NCBI GenBank assembly: GCA_002298905.1
Contig: DBMA01000007.1
Span: forward strand, 1-27,006
Length of the DNA: 27,006 bases
Reading direction: 5' to 3'
DNA from: Mycoplasma sp. UBA710
GTDB lineage: Bacteria; Bacillota_I; Bacilli_A; Mycoplasmatales; Metamycoplasmataceae
The translations under genes were made by a program, and so were the position numbers. Each line of letters starts with the position of its first letter. Position 1 is the first letter of the stretch. Below, one piece after another: positions 9,970 to 20,946 of this stretch. Below the pieces are notes generated by a model, which saw only the letters and a list, made by a program, of their open reading frames with translations, did no database searches and was not told the origin of the DNA.

Positions 9970-11265
9970 ATGACTATTTTAGATATTATTGAAAATAAGA
10001 AAAATAAGCAAGAACTATCAAAAGAGGAAATTAATTTTTTTGTTAAAAATTATACTTTGGGTTTAATTCCTGATTATCAAATTTCTTCATTATTAATGGT
10101 AATAGTTTTAAATGGAATGACTTTAAAAGAAGCTACATTTTTGACTGAATCAATGATGAATACAGGAAAAATAATAGATTTGTCAGAAATTCAAGGAATT
10201 AAAGTTGATAAACATTCTACAGGTGGAGTTGGAGATAAAGTGTCATTAGTTTTAGGCCCAATTGTTGCTTCAATTGGTGCAGTATTTGCCAAAATGTCAG
10301 GAAGAGGTTTAGGTCATACTGGTGGAACAATTGATAAATTAGAATCAATTCCAGGTTTTAGTTGTTACATTAAAGAAGCACAATTTAAAAAATTATTAAA
10401 AAAATCTAAAATTGCTATTATTGGACAAACAGATGATTTAGTACCGGCTGATAAAAAATTATATGCTTTAAGAGATGTAACTGGCACAGTTAATTCAATG
10501 CCATTAATTGCATCTTCAATTATGTCTAAAAAATTGGCAACAGGATCAAATGCTATTTTACTTGATGTTAAATGTGGCTCAGGAGCATTTATGAAAAATG
10601 AAAAGGATGCAACAGAATTAGCTAAATGAATGATTTCTATAGGAAAAAAATTAAAAAAAGATGTAAGAGCAGAAATTACTAATATGGATCAACCATTAGG
10701 AAGAATGATAGGGAATAAAAATGAAATTTTAGAAGCAATGGAATCTCTAAAAGGAAATGGTGAAAAAAGATTTATGGAATTAATTTATTCTTCATCTTCA
10801 GAAATTTTAATTCTAGCAAAAATTGCCAAAAATAAAAGAGAGGCAATTAAATTAATAGATGATGCAATAAAATCTTATAAGGCTTATGATAAATTTATAG
10901 AAATGATTAAAAATCAAGGTGGTAATACAAAAATAATTTGTCAATCAAAGTGATGAAATCCTAAATATAAATTAATAATTAAAGCTAATAAAGAAGGATA
11001 TTTAAAATTAACTAATTCTATAACATTAGGAATAGTCGCAATGAAACTAGGTGCTGGTAGAATAACCAAAGAAGATATTATAGATAATGAAGCAGGAATT
11101 GAACTTGTAAAAGTATCAAATGAATATGTTAAAAAAAATGATATTATTATGATTTTGTACTCAAGCAAGAAAATAGATCCATCACTTGCAAAGGAAGTAT
11201 GGAAATCCATTACGATTAATAAAAATTCTAAAAATGATCCAATTATTTTAAAGGAATTAAAGTAG
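9970..11265 (+). CDS. deoA: Pyrimidine-nucleoside (thymidine) phosphorylase
   Basis: It cleaves thymidine, deoxyuridine or uridine with phosphate to the base and (deoxy)ribose 1-phosphate, part of nucleoside salvage. The 431-aa length is normal. Motifs include [10 protein letters not shown] (81-90), the phosphate-binding loop; [11 protein letters not shown] (110-120), from the family signature region; the base-site segment [12 protein letters not shown]; and KCGSGAFM. The C-terminal domain is present with LGAGR. Two Trp are TGA. The start at ATG 9970 gives the typical N-terminus ([20 protein letters not shown]). An upstream in-frame TTG at 9961 is too close to the -10 box. deoA stands alone rather than in a deo operon here. 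The phosphate and sugar-binding residues appear intact. Confidence 0.95.
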
Positions 11266-11292
11266 ATAAAATAAAGAAAATATAATTATTGT

Positions 11293-11298
11293 TATAAT
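11293..11298 (+). promoter_or_regulatory. -10 box of the ABC exporter operon
   Basis: TATAAT here is followed by ATG only 7 nt later (11306), so the transcript would be leaderless. A second TATAAT at 11281-11286 would give a leader of about 12 nt. No Shine-Dalgarno sequence precedes the ATG. Confidence 0.6.
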
Positions 11299-11305
11299 TG
11301 TAAAT

Positions 11306-12376
11306 ATGTTATATTTAAAAAATAATAGAGAAGAAATAGCCACTCTAGAATTAATTAATAAGCATTTTTGAAAATCAAAAATAGGACCATTATCAGCACT
11401 AACTTTGCCATTCTTTTTAATGTTAATTTATAGAATATTAGGTCAAGATGATATTACTTTATTTACTAGTGGATTATCAGCATATTATTCTTTTTCGATC
11501 TTACCTTTATGTTTTATATCATTGCCTCAAATGATTACAGAATTTAAAACTTCTATTATTTCAAGAAAAATTTCAATTTCTAAAATTACTAAATCAAAAT
11601 TTTCTTTGATTATTTTATCCTATAATTTTATTGCAATTTTAATTTCAACATTAATTATCACTCTTTTATATGCAATTTTTTTAGGAACAGAAGCACCTGG
11701 TGAATTTGGAAGCATCAGATGACCTGAATTAATTTATTCATTATTTAATATTTATATTTCTTGTTTATCTTTTGGTCTATTAATTGGAGTGTTAGTTAAT
11801 AAAATTACTTTAATCCAAATATTAGCTTTCTCTTTGATTATTATCTCAATTACATTTTCAGGTCAATTTATTCCTACAAGTGTCTTAGCAAGATCTTTAA
11901 CAATTAAAATAATTACTTTATTTTCTCCAGCTTCATATAGTTTAAATATGATGAACATGGTTTTGGCAAATGATAATAAAGAATTAATTGATTTACTTTG
12001 AGATATTCATTCAAATATTTCAAATATTCCTAATATTTCTGCAAATGATATTAGATTTATTAATGGAACTGAAGAGTTTTACATGCAAAATATTCAAAAT
12101 TATCATTTTTCAGGAATATTTGATATTAATAATACTTATAAGATTTTTAGTATTGGATATTATTCAGAAAAACAAGAAAATATTAATCTCTTATTAAATA
12201 GCAAAGCCAATATATCTGTATTGCCACTTGATGAATTACCAATAGTAATAACAAAACTTAAAGCAACTAATGTTTATGCTCCATGACAATTAATTTTAAA
12301 TATTATTATGCCTTATATATTAACTTTATCATTCTTTATAGTAGCTATCAAAAAATTTAATTGAACAAGTAGGTAA
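11306..12376 (+). CDS. ABC-2 type exporter permease
   Basis: The 356-aa membrane protein shows six hydrophobic segments: LSALTLPFFLMLIYRIL near the N-terminus, GLSAYYSFSILPLCFISL, FSLIILSYNFIAILISTLII, then two in the middle (CLSFGLLIGVLV; QILAFSLIIISITFSG) and one at the C-terminus (LILNIIMPYILTLSFFIVA). A polar, Asn-rich loop of about 100 residues lies between the fifth and sixth. This topology fits the permease half of a two-gene exporter for which the next gene supplies the ATPase. Four Trp are TGA (e.g. HFWKSK, SIRWPEL, LLWDIHS, APWQLI). The substrate cannot be read from the sequence. The gene is co-transcribed with the ATPase, 3 nt apart. Confidence 0.8.
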
Positions 12377-12379
12377 AAA

Positions 12380-13186
12380 ATGAAATTTAGAAAGAAAAAA
12401 AATATTAATTTAGAAAAAAATACTCAAGATAATCCGTATTTATACTTAAATAAATTTATTAGAAAAGAATCTTATTCTTTAATGAAACCATTAGTCTTAG
12501 TTAATAATATTTCTCATTCATTTAATCATAGAAACATCTATCAAGACATCAGCTTTGAAATTTATGAAAATGAAAGATTAGCTTTTTTAGGCCCTAACGG
12601 TTCGGGTAAAACTTTAACAATATCAACAATTGCAGGTTTTTTAAAACCTAAAAAAGGAACAATAGAATATTTATTTGATTATGATAAAACACCTTATGAG
12701 AAATTATCGGTTCAATTTCAAGATTTAAAATTTCCTACTTCATTAACACCTAAAGATTTAATTGAATTTGCAATTAAATTATCTAATTCAGAAAGCAAAA
12801 GAGCAGAAATTGAAGAAGGAATTAAAGCATTTGAAATTAATAAAATAATGAATACTAAAATATCTAAATTATCTGGAGGGCAACAACAAAGAGTTAATGT
12901 TTTTATTTCAATGATCGGTTCTCCTAAAATTTTATTTTTAGATGAATTTACAACTGGTTTAGATATTGCTATTAAAAATAAATTACAAAATTATATTTTA
13001 GACTTTTGTAAAAAAAATAAAATTACATTAGTAATTATTAGTCATGATATTGATTGTATTGAGGATATGGTTGATAGAATTATTATTTTAGCTAACAAAG
13101 AAATTTTTATTGATGCTAAAACAACAGATATTATTAAAGAATATGGTTCTGTTGCCAATATGTTAAAAAAATACATTGTTATGTAA
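12380..13186 (+). CDS. ABC transporter ATP-binding protein (exporter)
   Basis: The 268-aa nucleotide-binding subunit has all motifs intact: Walker A GPNGSGKT (71-78), Q-loop QFQD (112-115), signature LSGGQQQR (164-171), Walker B ILFLDE (184-189), D-loop GLD (193-195) and the switch His 222 in SHD. The first 35 residues are a basic, Lys/Asn-rich extension before the usual start of the domain. It powers the permease encoded immediately upstream. The sequence resembles CcmA/DrrA-type exporters, consistent with ABC-2 export. There is no TGA codon. The gene ends 15 nt before the convergent aminopeptidase gene, with no terminator hairpin seen between them. Confidence 0.93.
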   Translation: MKFRKKKNINLEKNTQDNPYLYLNKFIRKESYSLMKPLVLVNNISHSFNHRNIYQDISFEIYENERLAFLGPNGSGKTLTISTIAGFLKPKKGTIEYLFDYDKTPYEKLSVQFQDLKFPTSLTPKDLIEFAIKLSNSESKRAEIEEGIKAFEINKIMNTKISKLSGGQQQRVNVFISMIGSPKILFLDEFTTGLDIAIKNKLQNYILDFCKKNKITLVIISHDIDCIEDMVDRIIILANKEIFIDAKTTDIIKEYGSVANMLKKYIVM

Positions 13187-13201
13187 TTTTTTATGAATAA
13201 A

Positions 13202-14578
13202 TTAGTTTAATAAATTAATAAAATTAATTAATGTTTTAAACATAGGAGCTTTACCAAAAGATTTCTCATCTGCACTGCCTGCTATATCAAGATGAATATA
13301 GTCTTTTCCATTGGCAAATAAATTTAATCATGCTGCCGCAATATTAGAGTCAGGTTTATCAGTATCTGAACAAGATAAAATATCAGCATGAGTATTTTTA
13401 TACAAAGAATTTAAAAATATATTATTTAATGGCATTCTTCACACAAGTTCATTTTGCTTTTTAGCAGCTTTTTCTAAAATTAATCAATTTTGATCTTTTG
13501 TCGCTCACACTCCAGTATATTTTCCTAATGCATAAATAACTGTTCCAGTTAGAGTAGCTAAATCAATTATTAAAGAAGCACCTAATTTTTTAGCAGCATA
13601 AGTAATAGCATCTGCTAAAATTAATCTACCTTCTGCATCTGTATTAACAATTTCAATGGTTTTACCACTCATAGAAGTAAGAATAGTTTCAGGCAATTGA
13701 GATTTATCATCAATCATATTATCAGTTAATGGAATAACACATGAAATATTTTTTTTGATATTCAATTTACTTAATGTATCAACTAACAAAAGAGATATAG
13801 CAGCCCCTGACATATCAAATTTCATATCATTCATATATTTTCCTGGTGTTTTTAAATTATATCCACCAGAATCAAAAATAATACCTTTGCCAACAAAGCA
13901 AATTTTTTGTTTTGAATTAGGTTTCCCTTTATATTCGATAACAATTACTTTTGCATTTTCTTTTGAACCTTCATTGACACCTAGAATTAAGTTCATTTTC
14001 AATTTTTTTAAATCTTTAACATCTAAAATATTTAATTTCATTAATTTATTATGGTTACATAATGATTTTGTATATGAAACAAATTTGTTAATAGTCAAAA
14101 TATTAGGAGGCATATTTTGCAATAATTTTACTTCATTTATTTGAGATGCTATCAATATATCTTCAAATCATTTATCTTTGAATTCATTGATTAATAAATA
14201 AGTTGGTTTATATTTTATTTTTTTTGTTTTTAAAGTAAATTGTTTTCCATTAATTTCATGTCAGTTATAAATAAATGATCTTACAACATCATCTATTTTA
14301 ATTTTTTTAGTAGTAAATGAATTTGCATCAATTTGATAGATTCTTAAATTATTTTTTAAAATTAATAATATAACTTCATCTAATTTATTTAGGTCAAAAT
14401 CATCTTTTGATCCTAAATAAATATATGAAATTTCTTGATCAATATTATCAAAAATATTTTTTTCTTTTTTAACTAAAGTTGTTTTGCTTTCTTTAAAAAA
14501 TCCTTTGATTAAGAAAGTTTTTTCTTCTCTAGTATCATTAATAAAATTTATTATATTGGCTAATTCTAATGTTGTCAT
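13202..14578 (-). CDS. pepA: Leucyl aminopeptidase, M17 family (second tandem copy)
   Basis: This cytosolic di-zinc aminopeptidase removes N-terminal residues from peptides. The 458-aa product has the poorly conserved N-terminal domain and an intact catalytic domain: GKGIIFDSGGYNLK with metal ligands Lys 231 and Asp 236 and catalytic Lys 243, MKFDMSGA with Asp 255, and [13 protein letters not shown] with Asp 314, Glu 316 and Arg 318. The end carries the family motif YIHLDIAGSA. Several Trp are TGA. The start at ATG 14578 lies inside a 5-nt junction, 1 nt past the stop of the paralogous upstream gene. Residues surrounding the active site match the neighbour closely, but the N-terminal domains have diverged. 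The two copies could form mixed or separate hexamers. Confidence 0.93.
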
Positions 14579-14579
14579 A

Positions 14580-15950
<1,371 letters not shown>

Positions 15951-15988
15951 ATCAAATCTCCTTTTAATTTAATAATTAGTACTTATTT

Positions 15989-17209
15989 TTATAGTTTATT
16001 ATCATTGATAGCATTGATAAAATTATCAAATATGTTATAGTTAACTCCATTAGCTAGAGTTCCATTTACAATGAATGGAATAAATGAAGGTTTCATTTGA
16101 ATGCCAATTGTTTGCCCTCCCCAATAAATTCCAATAGGAATTTTTTTAATCCAATCTATTGGTAGATTAAGATTTATTTCTCCATTAATTTTATAATTAA
16201 TATCTTGATAAACAGGAGAACCTGATGCTCCCTCTGATAATGGGAAATTATCATAATTATCTTTTGAGTAAAGGTAAGGAGCTTTCAATTTTTTTAAAAT
16301 TAGGTCTGGAATATCGATTAATGATTTTTCATCATTTCTAAACTCAGAATTAATTTCTACACCAACAAGATTTTTTTTATTCGCAGGATTTCCAGCAATA
16401 AAGACTTTTAAATTTTTATCATATTTTATATTCTTGTCTATAGAATTCTTATAATTTAAAATTGGATATGAAATATTATTTTGATATGAAATATTATTAT
16501 TGTTAGTAAAATTAGTAAAATCAAAAGTCATTTTAATAAGAGCCATATCTAAATTGTATTCTTGAGCGTCATTAATGATATTATTGTTATTTTCTTTTTC
16601 AGAAAATAAATTAATATTATCATTTTGAAAATCTGTAATAATATTTAGTTCTTTTATATAACTTCTTAAATTATCCAAGATATCAATATAATTCTCATTT
16701 TCTATATAATTATTATTTTCTCTTCATTTTTTTAAAGATATTTCATATTTATCAAATGCAAATTTATAATTGTTTTTATATGATTCTAATAATTTATTTG
16801 CATTAGATTCTGTTATAATCACATTATGATTTGCGTCTTTTTCATTTAAATTTAAACTATATGCAATAGCATCATTAACAACATGAAAATTCGTAATAAG
16901 ATATCAATCATAAAGTTTAGAATTATTTTGATGTTCTTTTCAGTATCATGACCAAGCAGTTCCGCTAGAAATAGTTACACTATTAGCATCTTTAGAAGTG
17001 TGTAATTGAATTTTAAAAGAATTATTAGTTGAATATTCTTTATAACCAAGCGGCAAGTTTTCTCACTTACTATTAACTTCTTTTATTTGTACTTTAAATA
17101 AAGAATTATATAATTTGTAGCATCCAAAACCAATTCCTGCAAGAGCTACAGCTCCTAAAATTGCATATAATATTCCTTCAATAATATTTCTAATTTTTGA
17201 TTTTTTCAT
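15989..17209 (-). CDS. Membrane-anchored trypsin-like serine protease (DUF31-like)
   Basis: The 406-aa protein begins MKKSKIRNII and has an uncleaved-type transmembrane helix at about residues 11-30 (EGILYAILGAVALAGIGFGC) with no clear lipobox. The rest would face outward. A chymotrypsin-fold catalytic triad can be assigned by motif: His 109 (YLITNFHVV), Asp 221 (LDMALIKM) and Ser 329 (EGASGSPVY). A Trp-rich strand precedes the His (GTAWSWYW), as in mycoplasma DUF31 proteases such as the immunoglobulin-cleaving ones. However, this protein is half their size and lacks the large N-terminal recognition part. Asn-rich insert segments (205-240) separate the His and Asp motifs. TGA Trp occur at several sites. 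The start lies 9 nt after the folD stop, with no good Shine-Dalgarno. Substrate unknown. Confidence 0.75.
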
Positions 17210-17218
17210 TTCATATAA

Positions 17219-18028
17219 TTATATTAATTTTTCTATTAAATTTTTCATTAAACATATTACAGTTAATGGACCTACACCACCTGGAACTGGACTAATTGCT
17301 TGGACTATATTTTTTACATCATCAAAGTCAACATCTCCATATATTTTGTTATCCTTGATTGTTATACCAACATCAATAATTATTGCTTGATTTTTTACAT
17401 TATTTTTTTTAATTAATTTGGGTGATCCTGCTGCCACAATCAAAATATCATAATTATTTGCATGTGCAATTCCTATTTTTTTATTTGTAGAATCTACATG
17501 TGAAGAAAAAAGAGATAATAATTTTTTTGTAGGTTTACCCACTAAATCAGATTCACCTATTACTAAAATTTTTTTATTTTTTATATCTATTTTATAAAAA
17601 TCTAGTAATGTTTTAATTGCTCTAGCAGTAGTTGGAATAAATAAAGTTTCATCATTATAAAATTTATTTAAATTAATTGAATTACAACAATCAACATCTT
17701 TGAAAGGATCAATAGAATCTAATATTCTTTTTTTATTTAAATTTGATGGTAATGGAAGTTGAACTATGATACCATCATATTTTGAATTAATTCTATTAAT
17801 ATAGTCTATAATTTCATTTTCTTCAATATTTTCATTAAATTTAATGTGTTGAGCAATTATTCCCAGTTCATTTGCTTTCTTAATTTTATTGTTAATATAT
17901 TTGTTAGATTCTTCTAAATTACCAACTTGAATAATAGCTAAACTCGGTTTATTTGGTAATGAAGAAACAATATTTTTAAGTTTCAATGATTCGATTTCTG
18001 CAACTTTTTTCCCATCTAATATTTTCAT
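17219..18028 (-). CDS. folD: Bifunctional methylenetetrahydrofolate dehydrogenase / methenyl-THF cyclohydrolase
   Basis: FolD interconverts 5,10-methylene-THF and 10-formyl-THF with NADP(+), supplying formyl groups for initiator tRNA and one-carbon units. The 269-aa product is slightly short. Family motifs: VGNLEESNKYINNKIKKA (substrate loop with the catalytic Lys 45), DGIIVQLPLP, DPFKDVD, GESDLVGKP (family usually GRSxxVGxP), IIDVGI and the closing VPGGVGPLTV. The cofactor-domain region is somewhat degenerate (GESD in place of GRS), but the key Lys and the PGGVGP motif are present. It lies 3 nt downstream of valS. Confidence 0.95.
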   Translation of the reverse strand: MKILDGKKVAEIESLKLKNIVSSLPNKPSLAIIQVGNLEESNKYINNKIKKANELGIIAQHIKFNENIEENEIIDYINRINSKYDGIIVQLPLPSNLNKKRILDSIDPFKDVDCCNSINLNKFYNDETLFIPTTARAIKTLLDFYKIDIKNKKILVIGESDLVGKPTKKLLSLFSSHVDSTNKKIGIAHANNYDILIVAAGSPKLIKKNNVKNQAIIIDVGITIKDNKIYGDVDFDDVKNIVQAISPVPGGVGPLTVICLMKNLIEKLI

Positions 18029-18031
18029 ATA

Positions 18032-20512
18032 TTATAATTTTTCTAACTTTCTTTCTATTTCAATTAATTGTTTTTTGTAATTTTTATATTTATTTTTCTC
18101 TTCTTCAATTTTTTCTTTAGGAGCTTTATTTAAGAAATTATCATTAGATAAAATATTTTCACTTCTTTGAATTTCTGCATTTATTTTTTTTAATAATTCT
18201 TTTGTTTTTATTTTTTCTTGCATTTTTATGGTTTCATTTAATTCAACATGTATTAATAAATTATTAACAGTAAATAAAGCATCTTTATTTTCTTTAAAAT
18301 TAGCATTTGCAACTTTATTTACTAATTCAATTATTTCTTTATCATCAATGCCGACTATTTGATAATTAACAATTTCTTTATTTGATATATTATAAACATT
18401 TCTTGCTTCTCTTATTAAAGAAACAACACCAATTATAGTTTGTATCTTGTTTTCATTACCTATTGGTTTTAAATCAAATTCATTTTCTAAAAGTTCTTTT
18501 TTAAAGATTTCAAAATATAAATGGTCAGTTAAAAAGGGTAAGAATGGATGAATTAAAATTAATAAATTTTTTAATATGTTTAAACAAATGTTTTTATTTT
18601 GATTAACTTTAGAAAATTCTATATATCATGATGAAAAATCATTATAAATAAAATTAGTAATTTCTTTCCCAATTATTGTAAATTCATATTTATCAATTTT
18701 TTGATCAACAGATTTTTTTAATTCTAATAGAGAATTAACTATTCATATATCTGCTACACTATAATTCTTGCTTGAATTTTCGGGTAATTGTTTAATATAT
18801 CTAGAGATGTTTCAAATTTTATTGCACAAACTTCAAGCGTTTTTCAGTTTTTCAATTGAAAAATTGATATCCAAACCTGGAGAGGAGTTGGTTAATAAAT
18901 ATCATCTTAAAGAATCTGAACCATAATCATCAATTATTTTCATAGGATCTATTCCATTACCTAATGATTTAGACATTTTTTTTCCATTTTCATCTCTTAT
19001 TAATCCATGAATTAATAAATTATTAAATGGAATTTGATTTTGAAAATATAAACTAAAAAAATACATTCTTGCAACTCAGAAAAAGATGATATCATATCCT
19101 GTCACCATTAAAGAAATAGGAAAATATCTATTTATTTTTTCATTGTTATTTGGTCAATCTAAAAAAGATAATGGAGCTAAACCTGATGAAAATCAAGTAT
19201 CTAGTACATCTTCATCTCTTTTTCAATCTTTTCCTGGAGACTCTATTTGAACTCTAATTTCTTGTCCCTTATATCATGCAGGAATTTGATGACCTCATCA
19301 AAGTTGTCTTGATATTGTTCAATCATAAGCTTCATTCATTCATTTTTTTAGAACTTCTTCAAAACGTTTAGGAAAAATTTGAACTTTATTTTTTGTTTTT
19401 AAATTATTTAACACTAATTGAGAAAATTTATCCATTTTTACAAATCATTGTGGCATTACCAAGATTTCTATAATAGCGTTACTTCTTTCTGAGTAAGATA
19501 CATTATTAATAATATCTTCTACTTTATCAATATAATTATTATTTTTTAAAAATTCAAAAACCCCCTCTCTAGCTTCTTCACGAGACAATCCTTTAAATGA
19601 TAGTGCATTGTCATTCATTATTCCTTTTTTATCGATACATTCAATAATTTCTAAATTATTTTTTTTAATAATTTCAATATCATCTATTGCATGGGCACTA
19701 ACTTTCATAAATCCTGTACCCATTTTTATATCAATATGATCATCTGCAATAATTGGCAATTTCTTATTAGTAATTGGATTTATAGCAAATCTTCCTAATA
19801 AATGTTTTTTTGATTGATCGGTTGGATTAATTGCAATAGCTACATCTGAAAATAATGTTTCTATCCTAGTTGTTGCTATTACAACAAATTCTTTAGAATT
19901 ATCTGACAAAAAATATTTTATATAGTACATTTTAGAATTAGTTGGTTTATTAATAATCTCAATATTAGAAAGAGCAGTTTCTAATGTCGGGTCTCAACAT
20001 ATAGCTCGTTCACCACGATATATCAATCCTTTATTATAAAGTTCTATAAAAACTTTGTTAACTGCATCATTAGAATTAGAATCTAAAGTAAATTTTTCAC
20101 AATTATAATTTAGTGCAAGGCCTAATTTATTTCATTGTTCATGAATATGTGATGAATATGTATTTTTTCATTGATAAGCATGTTTAATAAATTCTTCTCT
20201 ACCTATTTCGTATTTATTAATATTCAATTCTCTTAATTTTTGTTCTACTTTTGCTTGTGTGGCAATACCAGCATGATCTGTGCCCGGAACAAACAATACA
20301 TCATAGTTTTGTAATTTTTTATATCTAATTATTGTATCTTGAATATAACTATCTCATGCATGTCCCAAATGCAATTTACCTGTAACATTGGGAGGGGGCA
20401 AAATAATTGAAAAAGGCTTTTTTTTCAAGTCATTTTTTATAAAATATTTCTTTTCGATTCATTTTTTATTTTTATCTTTTTCAACAATATTATGATTATA
20501 GTTAATATCCAT
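18032..20512 (-). CDS. valS: Valyl-tRNA synthetase
   Basis: This class I synthetase charges tRNA-Val. The 826-aa protein shows the ATP-site motifs HLGH (48-51) and KMSKS (512-516), the connective peptide editing domain ([16 protein letters not shown], then [11 protein letters not shown]), SRQLWWGHQIPAW, the anticodon-binding domain and the C-terminal coiled-coil arm (last 63 residues). More than ten Trp codons are TGA, including those in conserved motifs, which is strong support for genetic code 4. The start at ATG 20512 is preceded by AAGGTG. It is 20 nt downstream of the small membrane protein gene and 3 nt upstream of folD. No T-box is possible because the upstream gene leaves no leader. 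Confidence 0.97.
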
Positions 20513-20532
20513 TTTTCACCTTATTTTTTATA

Positions 20533-20946
20533 TTATATTAAAAATATAAATGGTAATGAAATGATTAATAAAATAATTCCATAAGAAATAATATATCAAG
20601 ATAAAAATCTAATCATTTTTTTATTGTTTCCTTTTTTCTTTTCATCATTAATATTTAATACTTTCATTTGCATCTTTTCGTATTTTGTTAATTTTTCATT
20701 ATTTTCTTTTTTTATTTGAAATAATCTTTTTAATTTATTGAAAGTATCAAAATTTGAAATATCTAAAATAATAATGAAAAATCCTAAACAAATATAAATT
20801 AGAGCTCCTACAGACATTCCATCGTATCATGATTTTTTTAAAGATATAAAAATAAAAATAAACGGAATTATAAATAAGGAAAAAAATAATGCATAAATAA
20901 TGTATTTTTTATTTTTTATAATATTTTTTTTAAATTTAATTAACAT
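20533..20946 (-). CDS. Small membrane protein of unknown function
   Basis: The 137-aa protein has three hydrophobic segments: YIIYALFFSLFIIPFIFIFI (about 15-36), VGALIYICLGFFIIILDI (about 46-64) and YIISYGIILLIISLPFIF (about 116-135). A basic, helical cytoplasmic loop (FNKLKRLFQIKKENNEKL) joins the second and third. Two Trp are TGA. The start overlaps the end of the OppF-related gene by 11 nt. Translation is likely coupled to that gene, since the nearest GGAG is 14 nt upstream of the ATG. No family recognised. Confidence 0.65.

Noticed and set aside
13755..14144. Plus-strand open frame opposite an aminopeptidase gene
   Set aside because: It lies antisense to the conserved catalytic region of M17 and its sequence is the complement-derived shadow.
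18224..20512. Several separate short genes in the valS region
   Set aside because: The gaps between them are created by TGA codons, which fall at conserved Trp positions of a single ValRS.
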